Positions 56,850 through 64,000 of a DNA stretch of 64,000 bases are shown here, one piece after another. Made by a program: the position numbers and the translations under genes. The notes under the pieces are model-generated. The model was not told the origin of the DNA, searched no databases, and saw nothing but the letters and a program-made list of their open reading frames with translations. Source of the stretch: Aureimonas sp. ME7 (lineage in GTDB: Bacteria; Pseudomonadota; Alphaproteobacteria; Rhizobiales; Rhizobiaceae); the NCBI RefSeq assembly GCF_903970965.1, contig NZ_CAJCKW010000003.1, positions 124,001 to 188,000 of the forward strand, given 5' to 3'. Within the stretch, counting starts at the first letter, position 1. Each line of letters starts with the position of its first letter.

Positions 56850-57635
56850 TCAGAGCTTGGGCGCGTCGGCGACCTTCACGGTCGAGGTCGAGGCGTCGGG
56901 CTTGGTGCCGAACCACTTCTCGTGGAGCTGCGCCAGGAACCCGTCCGTCTTCAGTTCGGTGATCGCCTTGGTAGCCTCGGCGACCAGCGGCGAATCCTTG
57001 GCGAACATGATCGAATACTGCTCGCCCGTCGGGATGCGCTCCACCACGGCATAGTCCGGCTTGTCCTTGATGTAGTAGGCGACGGCCGGAATGTCGGAGA
57101 TGTAGCCGTCGATGCGTCCGGCCGCCAGATCCAGCATGGCGGGCGACAGGCCCTCGAAGCGGCGGATCTCGGACAGGCCGAGTTCCGTCTCGTGGGCCGT
57201 GGCGTAGATGTCGCCGGTGGAGCCGGTGTCGACGCCGACCACCTTGCCCTTCAGCCCGGACAGGCCCTGGATGCCGGACGCCTTCAGGACGGACAACGAC
57301 TGGTCGCTGTCGTAGTAGGGCTGGGCGAAGGAGACCGATTCCAGCCGCTTTTTGGTGATGGTGATGGACGAGATCGCCGCGTCGATCCGCCCCGACTGGA
57401 CGGCCGAGAACAGGCCGTTGAAGGGGATGTTCTCGACCTGGACGTCGTCATAGCCCATGCGCTTGGCGACTTCCCGGACGAGTTCGACCTCGAAGCCGAC
57501 GATCTCGGACGAGGCGTCCTGGAACTCCCAGGGGACGTTGCCGACATTGGCGCCGACTGTCAGCGACTTGGCGAGAGCAGGGCTGGCGAAGGCGATCGCG
57601 GCGGCCGCCAGGGCGGCCAGTTTGATGCGGGTCAT
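56850..57635 (-). CDS. Amino-acid ABC transporter, substrate-binding protein (family 3)
   Basis: 261 residues. Signal peptide 1-22 (KLAALAAAAIAFASPALA), then a family 3 binding-protein pattern: LTVGANVGNVPWEFQDASSEIVGFEVELVREVAKRMGYD, FNGLFSAVQSGRIDAAISSITITKKRLESVSFAQPYYDSD and a GVDTGSTGDIYA loop. The ligand is unknown; the amino-carboxylate-binding arginine (KKRLESVSF) suggests an amino acid or N-carbamoyl amino acid. It is the first gene of the minus-strand operon, divergent from the NTF2-like gene. Confidence 0.93.
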   Translation of the reverse strand: MTRIKLAALAAAAIAFASPALAKSLTVGANVGNVPWEFQDASSEIVGFEVELVREVAKRMGYDDVQVENIPFNGLFSAVQSGRIDAAISSITITKKRLESVSFAQPYYDSDQSLSVLKASGIQGLSGLKGKVVGVDTGSTGDIYATAHETELGLSEIRRFEGLSPAMLDLAAGRIDGYISDIPAVAYYIKDKPDYAVVERIPTGEQYSIMFAKDSPLVAEATKAITELKTDGFLAQLHEKWFGTKPDASTSTVKVADAPKL

Positions 57636-57774
57636 GTCGGCTCCTTCGTGAAAGCGGGGGAGGGTCGTTACGTCAGGGATGCACGATTGGTCAAAAATCA
57701 GGCATAAACGTCGTATGCACTCGGCCGGTCAATTTGTATGGGCCCTATCCGCCTTTGTGAAGAGGAAAAACAGA

Positions 57775-58197
57775 ATGGATGTCAAATCGCATACAGTATC
57801 GCTTGCGAACGGTGCCGACGACGTGGAGATCGTGCGTGCCTATCTCGACGCATCCATGGTTCCCGACCCCGAGCGCGCCGCAACCTTCATGGCGCCGGGT
57901 TGCACCATCACCTTCACCGGCGGTCGCGTGTTCGACCATCCGCGCGGTCCCGCATCGGTCAACGCGGCGCGCTACAGGTGGGTGAAGAAGCGGATGGAGC
58001 GGTTCGACGTCGCGCCCTCGGATGACCGGACCGTGGTCTACTCGATCGGCTTCCTCTACGGGGAATGGCCCGATGGAACGCCTTTCGACGGCAATCGCTA
58101 CGTCGATCGTTTCGAAGTGTCGGGCGGGCGCATCACGAAGATGGACGTCTGGAACGACAGTGCGGAGTGGATCCTGGATCCCGCCCTGCGCCGCTGA
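57775..58197 (+). CDS. NTF2-like (SnoaL/AtzH-like) protein
   Basis: 140 residues forming one NTF2-like alpha+beta barrel: VEIVRAYLDASMVPDPERAATFMAPGCTITFTGG at the N-terminus, RYRWVKKRMERFDVAPS, and EVSGGRITKMDVWNDSAEWIL. Small enzymes or accessory subunits with this fold occur in catabolic operons; AtzH-like members accompany amidases. No active site can be assigned by eye. The ATG at 57775 follows AGAGGA. It is divergent from the amino-acid importer operon (139 bp) and convergent with a GntR gene, whose 3' end is 6 bp away. Confidence 0.8.
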   Translation: MDVKSHTVSLANGADDVEIVRAYLDASMVPDPERAATFMAPGCTITFTGGRVFDHPRGPASVNAARYRWVKKRMERFDVAPSDDRTVVYSIGFLYGEWPDGTPFDGNRYVDRFEVSGGRITKMDVWNDSAEWILDPALRR

Positions 58198-58203
58198 GGC
58201 GCA

Positions 58204-58980
58204 TCAGTTCTCGACGGCCTGCCGGCGTCGGCGCGGGGTCACGGCTTCGGCTTCGGCGTAGGGCGCCAGAATGTCCATCAGGTCGCCCCGGGCCTCCGGC
58301 GCCTTCAGGAGCGCGCGCTGGGCCACCTGATCGAGGTGGTGGGCCATGAGTTCGCCCGCCCGCGCCTCGTCTCCCGCCTCCAGGGCGGCCAAGACGTCGC
58401 GATGCTCGGAAATGGCGCATTCGGGAGAATGGGGCCGCCCGAAGGTCGCCAGCGACAGGCAGGAACGATACGCCGTCTCGCGCACGTAGCGCGACAGCGT
58501 CGGGCGCCCCGTCATCTCGGCGAGGCGGACATGGAACTCGGTCGCCAGGCGCAGCGAGGTGGTTTCGGACCCGCCCCGTGCCGCTTCCTCGGCATCCACA
58601 TGGGCGGCGAGCTCGGCGAGCTGGCGCGGCGACAGCCGCCCCGCCAGGCGCCGCACCACGAGGCGCTCGAGCTCGATGCGGATGTCGAATTCGTCCCGCG
58701 CGTCCTCGAAGGAAGGCGTGGCGACCACCGCGATCCGGTTGCGGCGCAGCTCCACCAATCCCTCGGATGCCAACTGTCCCAAGGCATGGCGCGCCAGGGT
58801 GCGGCTGACACCGAAGCGCTCGCCGAGCTGGTCCTCCGGCAGCTTGTCGCCCGGCGCCAGAGCGCGCTCCAGAATGGCGCGCCGGATGGCGCGGCAGATC
58901 ACGGAAGCTCGGTCCATCGCATCCCCATGCCCGTTCGCAAGCAGTTCCTTCGTCACGCCCCGTCGTCCTTCAGCGTCCAT
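58204..58980 (-). CDS. GntR-family regulator with FCD domain (1)
   Basis: 258 residues. The winged HTH is ICRAIRRAILERALAPGDKLPEDQLGERFGVSRTLARHALGQLASEGLVELRRNR. The FCD effector domain has FDIRIELERLVVRRLAGRLS, FHVRLAEMTGRPTLSRYV and SEHRDVLAALEAGDEARAGELMAHHL, with the Asp/His residues that bind a metal in this family. The ATG at 58980 is preferred over a GTG four codons upstream. It is probably the regulator of the cyclic-amide/amino-acid importer region. ATGCAC motifs occur upstream of this gene and in the 57636-57774 divergent region. Confidence 0.9.
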   Translation of the reverse strand: MDAEGRRGVTKELLANGHGDAMDRASVICRAIRRAILERALAPGDKLPEDQLGERFGVSRTLARHALGQLASEGLVELRRNRIAVVATPSFEDARDEFDIRIELERLVVRRLAGRLSPRQLAELAAHVDAEEAARGGSETTSLRLATEFHVRLAEMTGRPTLSRYVRETAYRSCLSLATFGRPHSPECAISEHRDVLAALEAGDEARAGELMAHHLDQVAQRALLKAPEARGDLMDILAPYAEAEAVTPRRRRQAVEN

Positions 58981-59086
58981 CGCACCGGGCACCTAGCATC
59001 CGCGGCGGGTAGGAGCCAAACGCTTCCTGAAAGCTGGCTAAAATCCACAGACGCTGATTGCATGCACTTCGGTCGGAAGTTCGCAT

Positions 59087-59878
59087 TTAGTCTTCATCGG
59101 TGGATTGGGCTTTCGCCACTTCGATACCGAGGGCGACCGAGAGGTTTGAAGGCGCGCGCGGCGGCGACAGGTCGAGCTGATCGAAGAGCGCTTCGACATG
59201 CTCGCGCATCAAGCGGGCGGACAGGGCGGGCTGGCCGCCGGAAATGGCCTCGATCAGCTGGAGATGGGCCGCGTTCGCGCATGGTTCCTGCGGCTGGCGC
59301 CAGTAGAGCGAGATCACCAGAGAGGACCGGGACAGCAGCTCGCCCACGATGTCCGACAGGACACCATGGCCGGCAATCCCGGCGATGCGTCGATGGAAGT
59401 CGGCGGAGTGGAAGACGGCCTCGCGCGGATTGTCGAGGTGCAGGGCGTGGTGCTCGGCGTCGATCGACGCGCGCAGCGCCTGCGTGTCGGCCGGCCGCAT
59501 TCGGCGGGCGGCCCTTGCCGCGAGTTCGGGCTCGATCAACGCCCGTGCCTCGAAGATTTCGCGCGCTTCCTCGGGGCCGGGACACGCCACGCAGGCACCC
59601 TTGTTGCGCCGAAGGAGGACGACGCCCTGACGGGCGAGATCCTGGAGCGCGACACGCACCAGGGTCCGGCTGACCCCGTAGAGCGCCGCGATCTCCTCCT
59701 CCACCAGCTTGGCGCCCGGCGCGAGGCGATGCCGGATGATGGCGTCGAGGATGCCGTCGTGGATCGGACGCCACGATGCGTCGCTTCGCTTCCGTTCTGG
59801 CGAACCGTCCCGCAAATCCGTCGTTTCTCCGTCGCAAGCGGACTGGCCGCCCTTGAGTGATCGGCCACGGGCCAGCAT
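59087..59878 (-). CDS. GntR-family regulator with FCD domain (2)
   Basis: 263 residues. HTH: PIHDGILDAIIRHRLAPGAKLVEEEIAALYGVSRTLVRVALQDLARQGVVLLRRNKG. FCD domain: EIFEARALIEPELAARAARRM, FHRRIAGIAGHGVLSDIVGELL and LQLIEAISGGQPALSARLMREHV. It is related to but clearly different from the GntR gene next to it. It is divergent from the polyamine-type ABC genes beginning at 60096, and a TTGTGTACAA site lies between them, so it likely represses that transporter. A 35-residue N-terminal extension of low conservation precedes the HTH; a later start is possible. Confidence 0.88.
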   Translation of the reverse strand: MLARGRSLKGGQSACDGETTDLRDGSPERKRSDASWRPIHDGILDAIIRHRLAPGAKLVEEEIAALYGVSRTLVRVALQDLARQGVVLLRRNKGACVACPGPEEAREIFEARALIEPELAARAARRMRPADTQALRASIDAEHHALHLDNPREAVFHSADFHRRIAGIAGHGVLSDIVGELLSRSSLVISLYWRQPQEPCANAAHLQLIEAISGGQPALSARLMREHVEALFDQLDLSPPRAPSNLSVALGIEVAKAQSTDED

Positions 59879-59922
59879 GCCACCGGTTCACGGGGCAGCC
59901 AATCGCCGATCGCGCACAATCG

Positions 59923-59932
59923 TTGTGTACAA
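59923..59932. promoter_or_regulatory. Candidate GntR (FadR-subfamily) operator
   Basis: TTGTGTACAA fits the TNGT-N(0-3)-ACNA pattern of FadR-subfamily GntR proteins. It lies 45 bp before the GntR start at 59878 (minus) and 164 bp before the ABC ATPase start (plus), a position that allows control of both. Confidence 0.45.
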
Positions 59933-60095
59933 TTTACGCAAGGCGCTGAATTCCTGAGCGCCGTTTCCCGTGCGCTGCGTGGTGCGAACTGCGCCCTTCG
60001 AGCGTGAAATCCCAAATCGTCCCGCCGCGGGAGCGGTTCTCTGGGGTTGGCATGGTTCCTGCTTGTCATCGTTCGAAGGAAACGATGAGGCGGGC

Positions 60096-61082
60096 ATGGC
60101 GGCAGGCAATCTCGAACTGGTCAAGCTGACCAAGCGCTACGGCCAGACGGTCGCGGTGGACGCGATCGACCTGCGCATTCCCGCCGGGACCTATTGCTGT
60201 TTCCTCGGCCCGTCCGGTTGCGGCAAGTCCTCGACGCTCCGGATGATCGCCGGCCACGAAAGCGCCAGCGGGGGCGATATCATTCTGGGTGCCTCGAACG
60301 TCACCGACCTTCCGCCCGCCCGGCGCGGTACGGCGATGATGTTCCAGTCATATGCGCTGTTTCCCCATCTGACGGTGCGCGACAACATCGCCTTTTCCTT
60401 GAAGATGAAGGGTGTCGCCAAGGCGGAGCGATACGCCAAGGCGCGCGCCGTCATGGATCTCGTCGATCTCCACCGGTTCGAGGCGCGCATGCCCGCGCAG
60501 CTGTCCGGCGGCCAGCAGCAGCGCGTGGCGCTCGCCCGCGCGCTCGTCACCGATCCCAGCATCCTCCTCCTCGACGAGCCGCTTTCGGCGCTCGACCCGT
60601 TCCTGCGCCTCAAGGTGCGCACCGAGCTGAAGCGCCTCCAGCGCGAACTCGGCATCTCCTTCCTCCACGTCACCCACGGGCAGGACGAGGCGATGGCGCT
60701 CGCCGACCTCGTGGTCATCATGAAGGACGGGCGCATCGAGCAGTCCGGCACGCCGCAGGACGTCTTCCACCGGCCCGCCACCGCCTTCGTCGCCCGCTTC
60801 ATGGGCGGGCACAACGTCCTGACCCTCGACGGACGCGCCGTCACCGTGCGCGCCGACCGGGTGCGCCTCGGGCAGGGCGGGGAGGCGGCTCGAACGCTCA
60901 CCGGCGAGGTGCGCGGCGTCGAATACGGCGGCGCCACTGTCACCGTGGTGCTGGCGGCCGGCGAGGCCGGTGAGATCACCGCCGTGATCGCCGAGGAGGA
61001 CTATGCCCGCACGCCCGCCGAGCTCGGCCAGACCCGGCCGATGCATTGGGCGCGCGCCGACGAATACGCCCTGGCGGCCTGA
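60096..61082 (+). CDS. Polyamine-type ABC transporter ATPase (PotA-like)
   Basis: 328 residues. ABC domain with GPSGCGKSSTLRMIAGHESASGGDI, FQSYALFPHLTVRDNIAFSLKMKG, LSGGQQQRVALARALVTDPSILLLDEPLSALD and VTHGQDEAMALADLVVIMKDG, and a short TOBE-like C-terminus. Typical for PotA/FbpC-type importers. The ATG at 60096 is used because it starts MAAGNLELVKLTKRYG. It is followed at 42 bp by the binding-protein gene, and a divergent GntR gene lies upstream. Confidence 0.93.
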   Translation: MAAGNLELVKLTKRYGQTVAVDAIDLRIPAGTYCCFLGPSGCGKSSTLRMIAGHESASGGDIILGASNVTDLPPARRGTAMMFQSYALFPHLTVRDNIAFSLKMKGVAKAERYAKARAVMDLVDLHRFEARMPAQLSGGQQQRVALARALVTDPSILLLDEPLSALDPFLRLKVRTELKRLQRELGISFLHVTHGQDEAMALADLVVIMKDGRIEQSGTPQDVFHRPATAFVARFMGGHNVLTLDGRAVTVRADRVRLGQGGEAARTLTGEVRGVEYGGATVTVVLAAGEAGEITAVIAEEDYARTPAELGQTRPMHWARADEYALAA

Positions 61083-61124
61083 ACAATCCATCCGTTCCTT
61101 GATCTTTCCCAGGAGATGCAGCCC

Positions 61125-62435
61125 ATGACCGATACAAAGAAGCCCGCGATCCCCTCCGTCGGCATCGATCGCCGCACCTTCCTCAAGGGCGGCACGGCTG
61201 CGGCGGGCGCCGCCTTCGTGTCCGGCGCGGCCGTGACCGGCTTTCCCTTCGTGCGCTCGGCCCGCGCGCAGGAGGCCAAGACCCTGCGCTATCTCGGCAC
61301 CGCCGTGAACCAGTCCACCGAGATCGCCGCCAAGGTGAAGGAGGATCTCGGCATCACGCTCGAATACATCCCCGTCACCACCGACGAGGTGACCAAGCGC
61401 ATCATCACCCAGCCGAACACGTTCGACATCGTCGACACCGAATACTTCGCGCTCAAGAAGTTCGTGCCGACCGGCAACCTGATGGGCATGGACGCCAAGC
61501 GCATCACCGAATTCGACAACATCACCACCGTCTTCACCAAGGGCGAGATCGACGGAAAGAAGATCGGCGACCAGGGTACCGCCCCTTGGAAGGTGCTTTA
61601 TCTTGAGGGCAACAAGTCCAAGAGCTTCGCCGCCTCGCCGACCGAGTGGATCTCGCTCATCCCCACAACCTACAACGCCGACACGCTCGGCATCCGGCCC
61701 GACCTCATCGGGCGCCCGATCGAAAGCTGGGCCGAGCTCCTGAACCCGGAGTTCAAGGGCAAGGCGTCGATCCTGAACATTCCCTCGATCGGCATCATGG
61801 ACGCGGCCATGGTGATCGAGGCGACCGGCGCCTACAAGTATCCCGACAAGGGCAACATGACCCGCGACGAGATCGACATGACGATCGACAAGCTGATCGA
61901 GGCCAAGCAGGCCGGTCAGTTCCGCGCGCTCTGGTCCGACTTCAATGAAAGCGTCAACCTGATGTCGTCCGGCGAGACGGTGATCCAGTCCATGTGGTCG
62001 CCCGCCGTCACCGCCGTGCGGGCCAAGGGCATCGACTGCGTGTTCCAGCCGCTGAAGGAGGGCTACCGCGCCTGGGCCTCCGGCTTCGCCCTGCCGTCCA
62101 CCCTGGAAGGCCCCAAGCTCGACGCCGCCTACGAGTTCGTCAATTGGTTCCTGTCCGGCTGGGCCGGCGCCTTCCTGAACCGTCAGGGCTATTATTCCGG
62201 CGTCCTGACGACGGCCCAGAAGTCCATGGAGCCCTACGAGTGGGCCTACTGGATGGAAGGCAAGCCGGCGGAGCAGGACATCAAGTCCCCGCAGGGGCAG
62301 ACGATCGCCCTGAAGGGGGCGACCCGCGACGGCGGCTCCTTTGACCAGCGCATGGGCGCCGTCGCCTGCTGGAACGCGGTGATGGACGAGGACGCCTATA
62401 TGATCCGCAAATGGAACGAGTTCGTCGCGGCTTGA
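61125..62435 (+). CDS. Polyamine-type ABC transporter, substrate-binding protein with Tat signal
   Basis: 436 residues. The N-terminus contains RRTFLKGGTAAAGAAFVSGA, a twin-arginine signal, so it is exported folded. The mature part (LRYLGTAVNQSTEIAAKVKEDLGITLEYIPVTTDEVTKRI, EWISLIPTTYNADTLGIRPDLIG and AYEFVNWFLSGWAGAFLNRQGYYS) matches the PotD/SBP_bac_8-like binding proteins. AGGAG lies nine bases before the ATG at 61125, which is preferred to one at 61116. The ligand could be a polyamine or another organic cation. Four hairpins follow before the permease gene. Confidence 0.92.
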   Translation: MTDTKKPAIPSVGIDRRTFLKGGTAAAGAAFVSGAAVTGFPFVRSARAQEAKTLRYLGTAVNQSTEIAAKVKEDLGITLEYIPVTTDEVTKRIITQPNTFDIVDTEYFALKKFVPTGNLMGMDAKRITEFDNITTVFTKGEIDGKKIGDQGTAPWKVLYLEGNKSKSFAASPTEWISLIPTTYNADTLGIRPDLIGRPIESWAELLNPEFKGKASILNIPSIGIMDAAMVIEATGAYKYPDKGNMTRDEIDMTIDKLIEAKQAGQFRALWSDFNESVNLMSSGETVIQSMWSPAVTAVRAKGIDCVFQPLKEGYRAWASGFALPSTLEGPKLDAAYEFVNWFLSGWAGAFLNRQGYYSGVLTTAQKSMEPYEWAYWMEGKPAEQDIKSPQGQTIALKGATRDGGSFDQRMGAVACWNAVMDEDAYMIRKWNEFVAA

Positions 62436-62447
62436 GGCGCGAGGAAG

Positions 62448-62602
62448 GCAGGGGCGCTGCCCCTGCGACCCCGGCAGGGGAAATGATTTCCCCTGCACCC
62501 CTCTTCATTTGAGGAGGTTTCCCCGACCGGGGCGGGCCGCGGGCCCGCCCCGGTCGGGGACAGGTCATCCAACGAAAAGAAGGGTCCGGGAAGCCTTCCC
62601 GG
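62448..62602 (+). promoter_or_regulatory. Series of four stable hairpins between binding-protein and permease genes
   Basis: Four inverted repeats follow one another: GCAGGGGC/GCCCCTGC (62448-62466), GCAGGGGAAA/TTTCCCCTGC (62474-62496), an 18-bp perfect stem with a 3-base loop (62521-62559) and CCGGGAA/TTCCCGG (62586-62602). None has a T-run. In ABC operons such structures protect the binding-protein mRNA and reduce permease expression, which would fit this position. GC-rich intergenic repeats of this type are also common in related genomes. Confidence 0.65.
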
Positions 62603-62653
62603 GCGGGGACCGGGGTGGCAGCCCCGCACCTTGCGCGCCCGCCACGGAGCCTC

Positions 62654-63538
62654 ATGACCGCATCCAATCGCACGGGGCTTGCGCCCTATCTGCAGGCCAT
62701 GCCGCTCGGGCTGGTGTTTCTCGTGTTTCTCGTGGTGCCGCTCGTCTTCATCGTGATGGTGAGCTTCTGGACCTACGAGAACTACCAGATCCAGCCCGCC
62801 TTCACCCTGCAGAACTACGCGGACGTCTTCGACCGCTGCATCACGCGGCTGCCGACCCTGTGCACGACGTTCCGCACGTATGTCTCGACCTTGAGCTTCG
62901 CGCTGACGGTTTGGGCGCTGACGCTCGGCATCGGCTTCACCATCGCCTACTTCCTGGCCTTCGAGGTGCGCTCCAAGGCGATCCAGTCGGTTCTGTTCCT
63001 GGTCTGCACGATCCCGTTCTGGACCTCCAACGTCATCCGTATGATCTCGTGGATCCCCCTTCTGGGTCGCGAGGGGCTGGTGAACCGGACCCTCCTCGGC
63101 CTCGGGATGATCGACCGGCCGCTGGAATGGCTGCTCTACTCGTCCTTTTCGGTGACGCTGACGCTGGTCCACCTGTTCACCTTCTTCATGGTGGTGCCGA
63201 TCTACAATTCGATGCTGCGCATCGACCGCTCGCTGATCGAGGCGGCGCGGGATGCGGGTGCCGGCGGCTGGCAGATCCTGTGGAACGTGATCGTGCCGCT
63301 GTCCAAGACCGGCATCGCCATCGGCTCGATCTTCGTTCTCACCATCGTCATGGGCGACTTCATCACGGTCGGCCTGATGGGCGGCCAGCAGATCGCCTCG
63401 GTCGGCAAGACGATCCAGACCGAGATCAGCTATCTCCAGTTCCCGGTCGCCGCGGCCAATGCCGTGGTGCTGCTGGCCACCGTGCTCCTGATCGTGTTCG
63501 CGCTTCTGCGCGTCGTCGACATCCGCAAGGAGCTGTAG
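62654..63538 (+). CDS. Polyamine-type ABC transporter permease (PotB-like)
   Basis: 294 residues and six membrane segments. The first TM is LGLVFLVFLVVPLVFIVMVSFW; the coupling loop is IDRSLIEAARDAGAGGWQILWNVIVPLSKTGIAIG. TIPFWTSNVIRMISWIPLLGREGLVN is characteristic of PotB-like permeases. The ATG at 62654 gives MTASNRTG; the longer frame would start within the hairpin region. It is followed after 4 bp by the second permease gene. Confidence 0.93.
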   Translation: MTASNRTGLAPYLQAMPLGLVFLVFLVVPLVFIVMVSFWTYENYQIQPAFTLQNYADVFDRCITRLPTLCTTFRTYVSTLSFALTVWALTLGIGFTIAYFLAFEVRSKAIQSVLFLVCTIPFWTSNVIRMISWIPLLGREGLVNRTLLGLGMIDRPLEWLLYSSFSVTLTLVHLFTFFMVVPIYNSMLRIDRSLIEAARDAGAGGWQILWNVIVPLSKTGIAIGSIFVLTIVMGDFITVGLMGGQQIASVGKTIQTEISYLQFPVAAANAVVLLATVLLIVFALLRVVDIRKEL

Positions 63539-63542
63539 AACC

Positions 63543-64000
63543 ATGCACGAGAAACGCTCGCGCGCCTTCTGGCCCCTGTCAATCTTCTTCGCCCTGTTCG
63601 TCCTCTTCCTCTACGGGCCGACGCTCACCGTTCTGATCCTGTCCTTCCAGGGGCCGGCGGGCGGCCTGACCTTCCCGATGAACGGGGTGTCGACGCATTG
63701 GTTCGGCGTCCTGTGGGCGGGGCTCGGCGTCGTCGATGTCTGGGCGGCGTTTGCGCGGTCCCTTCGGCTCGGCCTCGTCGTCACCGCTTTGACGGTGGTG
63801 ATCTCGGTGCTGGCGGGGCTCGCGTTCCGCCGGCGGTTCCGGGGGTCGACGCTCCTGTTCTACACGGCGATCGCCTCGCTGATCCTGCCCTCGATCGCCG
63901 TTTCGCTCGGCATCGCGCTGGAGTTCCGTCTCTTCGATGATTTCGTGAAGGCCTACGGGCTCGGCGGTTCCGGCTTCCAGTCGGCGATGGGCCTCTTCAC
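63543..64000 (+). CDS. Polyamine-type ABC transporter permease (PotC-like), 5' part
   Basis: The ATG at 63543 starts MHEKRSRAFWPLSIFFALFV, and the frame runs open to the window end (about 152 codons visible). The pattern YGPTLTVLILSFQGPAGGLTFP, SLRLGLVVTALTVVISVLAGLAF and ASLILPSIAVSLGIALEF is typical of the second, PotC-like permease. It lies 4 bp after the PotB-like gene, so it is in the same operon. The C-terminal half, including the coupling loop, lies outside the window. Confidence 0.9.
   Translation, partial: MHEKRSRAFWPLSIFFALFVLFLYGPTLTVLILSFQGPAGGLTFPMNGVSTHWFGVLWAGLGVVDVWAAFARSLRLGLVVTALTVVISVLAGLAFRRRFRGSTLLFYTAIASLILPSIAVSLGIALEFRLFDDFVKAYGLGGSGFQSAMGLF

Noticed and set aside
60348-62498. 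716-codon antisense frame over the polyamine-type ATPase and binding-protein genes
   Set aside because: Spans two well-supported genes on the other strand and has no domain pattern.

Overview
The window is high-GC alphaproteobacterial chromosome, most likely from the order Hyphomicrobiales (Rhizobiales; an Aurantimonadaceae-like genome would fit, but the genus cannot be fixed by eye). The main clues are a circularly permuted two-piece tmRNA with the tag ANDNYAEARLAA next to an alpha-type SspB, the gene order thyA-folA-hflK-hflC-degP-(serB/miaA)-ilvI-ilvH, an alphaproteobacterial LexA box (GTTC-N7-GTTC) in front of uvrD, a rhizobial-type TGA-N9-TCA iron box, and families such as Atu4866, DUF4169 and RHH_4.

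Layout. 1-3225: the end of one coiled-coil gene and two paralogous short coiled-coil genes, then about 1.4 kb without a clear gene that holds a MITE-like palindromic element and one copy of a dispersed repeat. 3226-9831: divergent uvrD helicase and a large AsmA-like envelope protein. 9832-11870: a second repeat copy, then (minus strand) ssrA-sspB-DUF4169-RHH. 12043-24959: a housekeeping block with nucleotide synthesis (thyA, folA), membrane protein quality control (hflK, hflC, degP), serB, miaA, a DUF1206 membrane protein, a PheC-like periplasmic enzyme, and the attenuated ilvI-ilvH genes followed by a LysE exporter. 25001-31836: a RecD/PIF1-like helicase, pdxJ, a chemoreceptor, a TetR-ilvC pair with a perfect palindromic operator, and a PilZ protein; tRNA-Lys follows at 31941.

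From 32559 the content becomes accessory and catabolic. 32559-41722 holds a DSD1-type PLP enzyme, RidA, an IclR regulator, an M81 (MlrC-like) metallopeptidase and a five-part peptide ABC importer (two ATPase domains fused). It looks like a module for importing and breaking down an unusual peptide or D-amino-acid compound. 41723-44520 is a decaying patch: a transposase remnant, a LysR gene lacking its HTH, an MFS exporter with an in-frame amber codon, and a LysR fragment. 44519-48478 carries an intact LysR gene, an SDR, an Atu4866 protein and an ABC-F ATPase. 48530-52570 is a ferric-iron ABC importer with a candidate RirA (IRO) box. 52700-58980 is a cyclic-amide (dihydropyrimidinase-type) operon with a class V PLP enzyme, an amino-acid ABC importer, an NTF2-like protein and a GntR regulator. 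59087-64000 is a second GntR gene beside a polyamine-type ABC importer that runs off the window; four hairpins lie between its binding-protein and permease genes.

No rRNA, CRISPR array, integrase or phage structural gene was seen. Three attractive leads are the tmRNA-SspB neighbourhood, the apparently leaderless LLIV leader peptide in front of ilvI, and the two catabolic modules at 32.5-41.7 kb and 52.7-58.9 kb.
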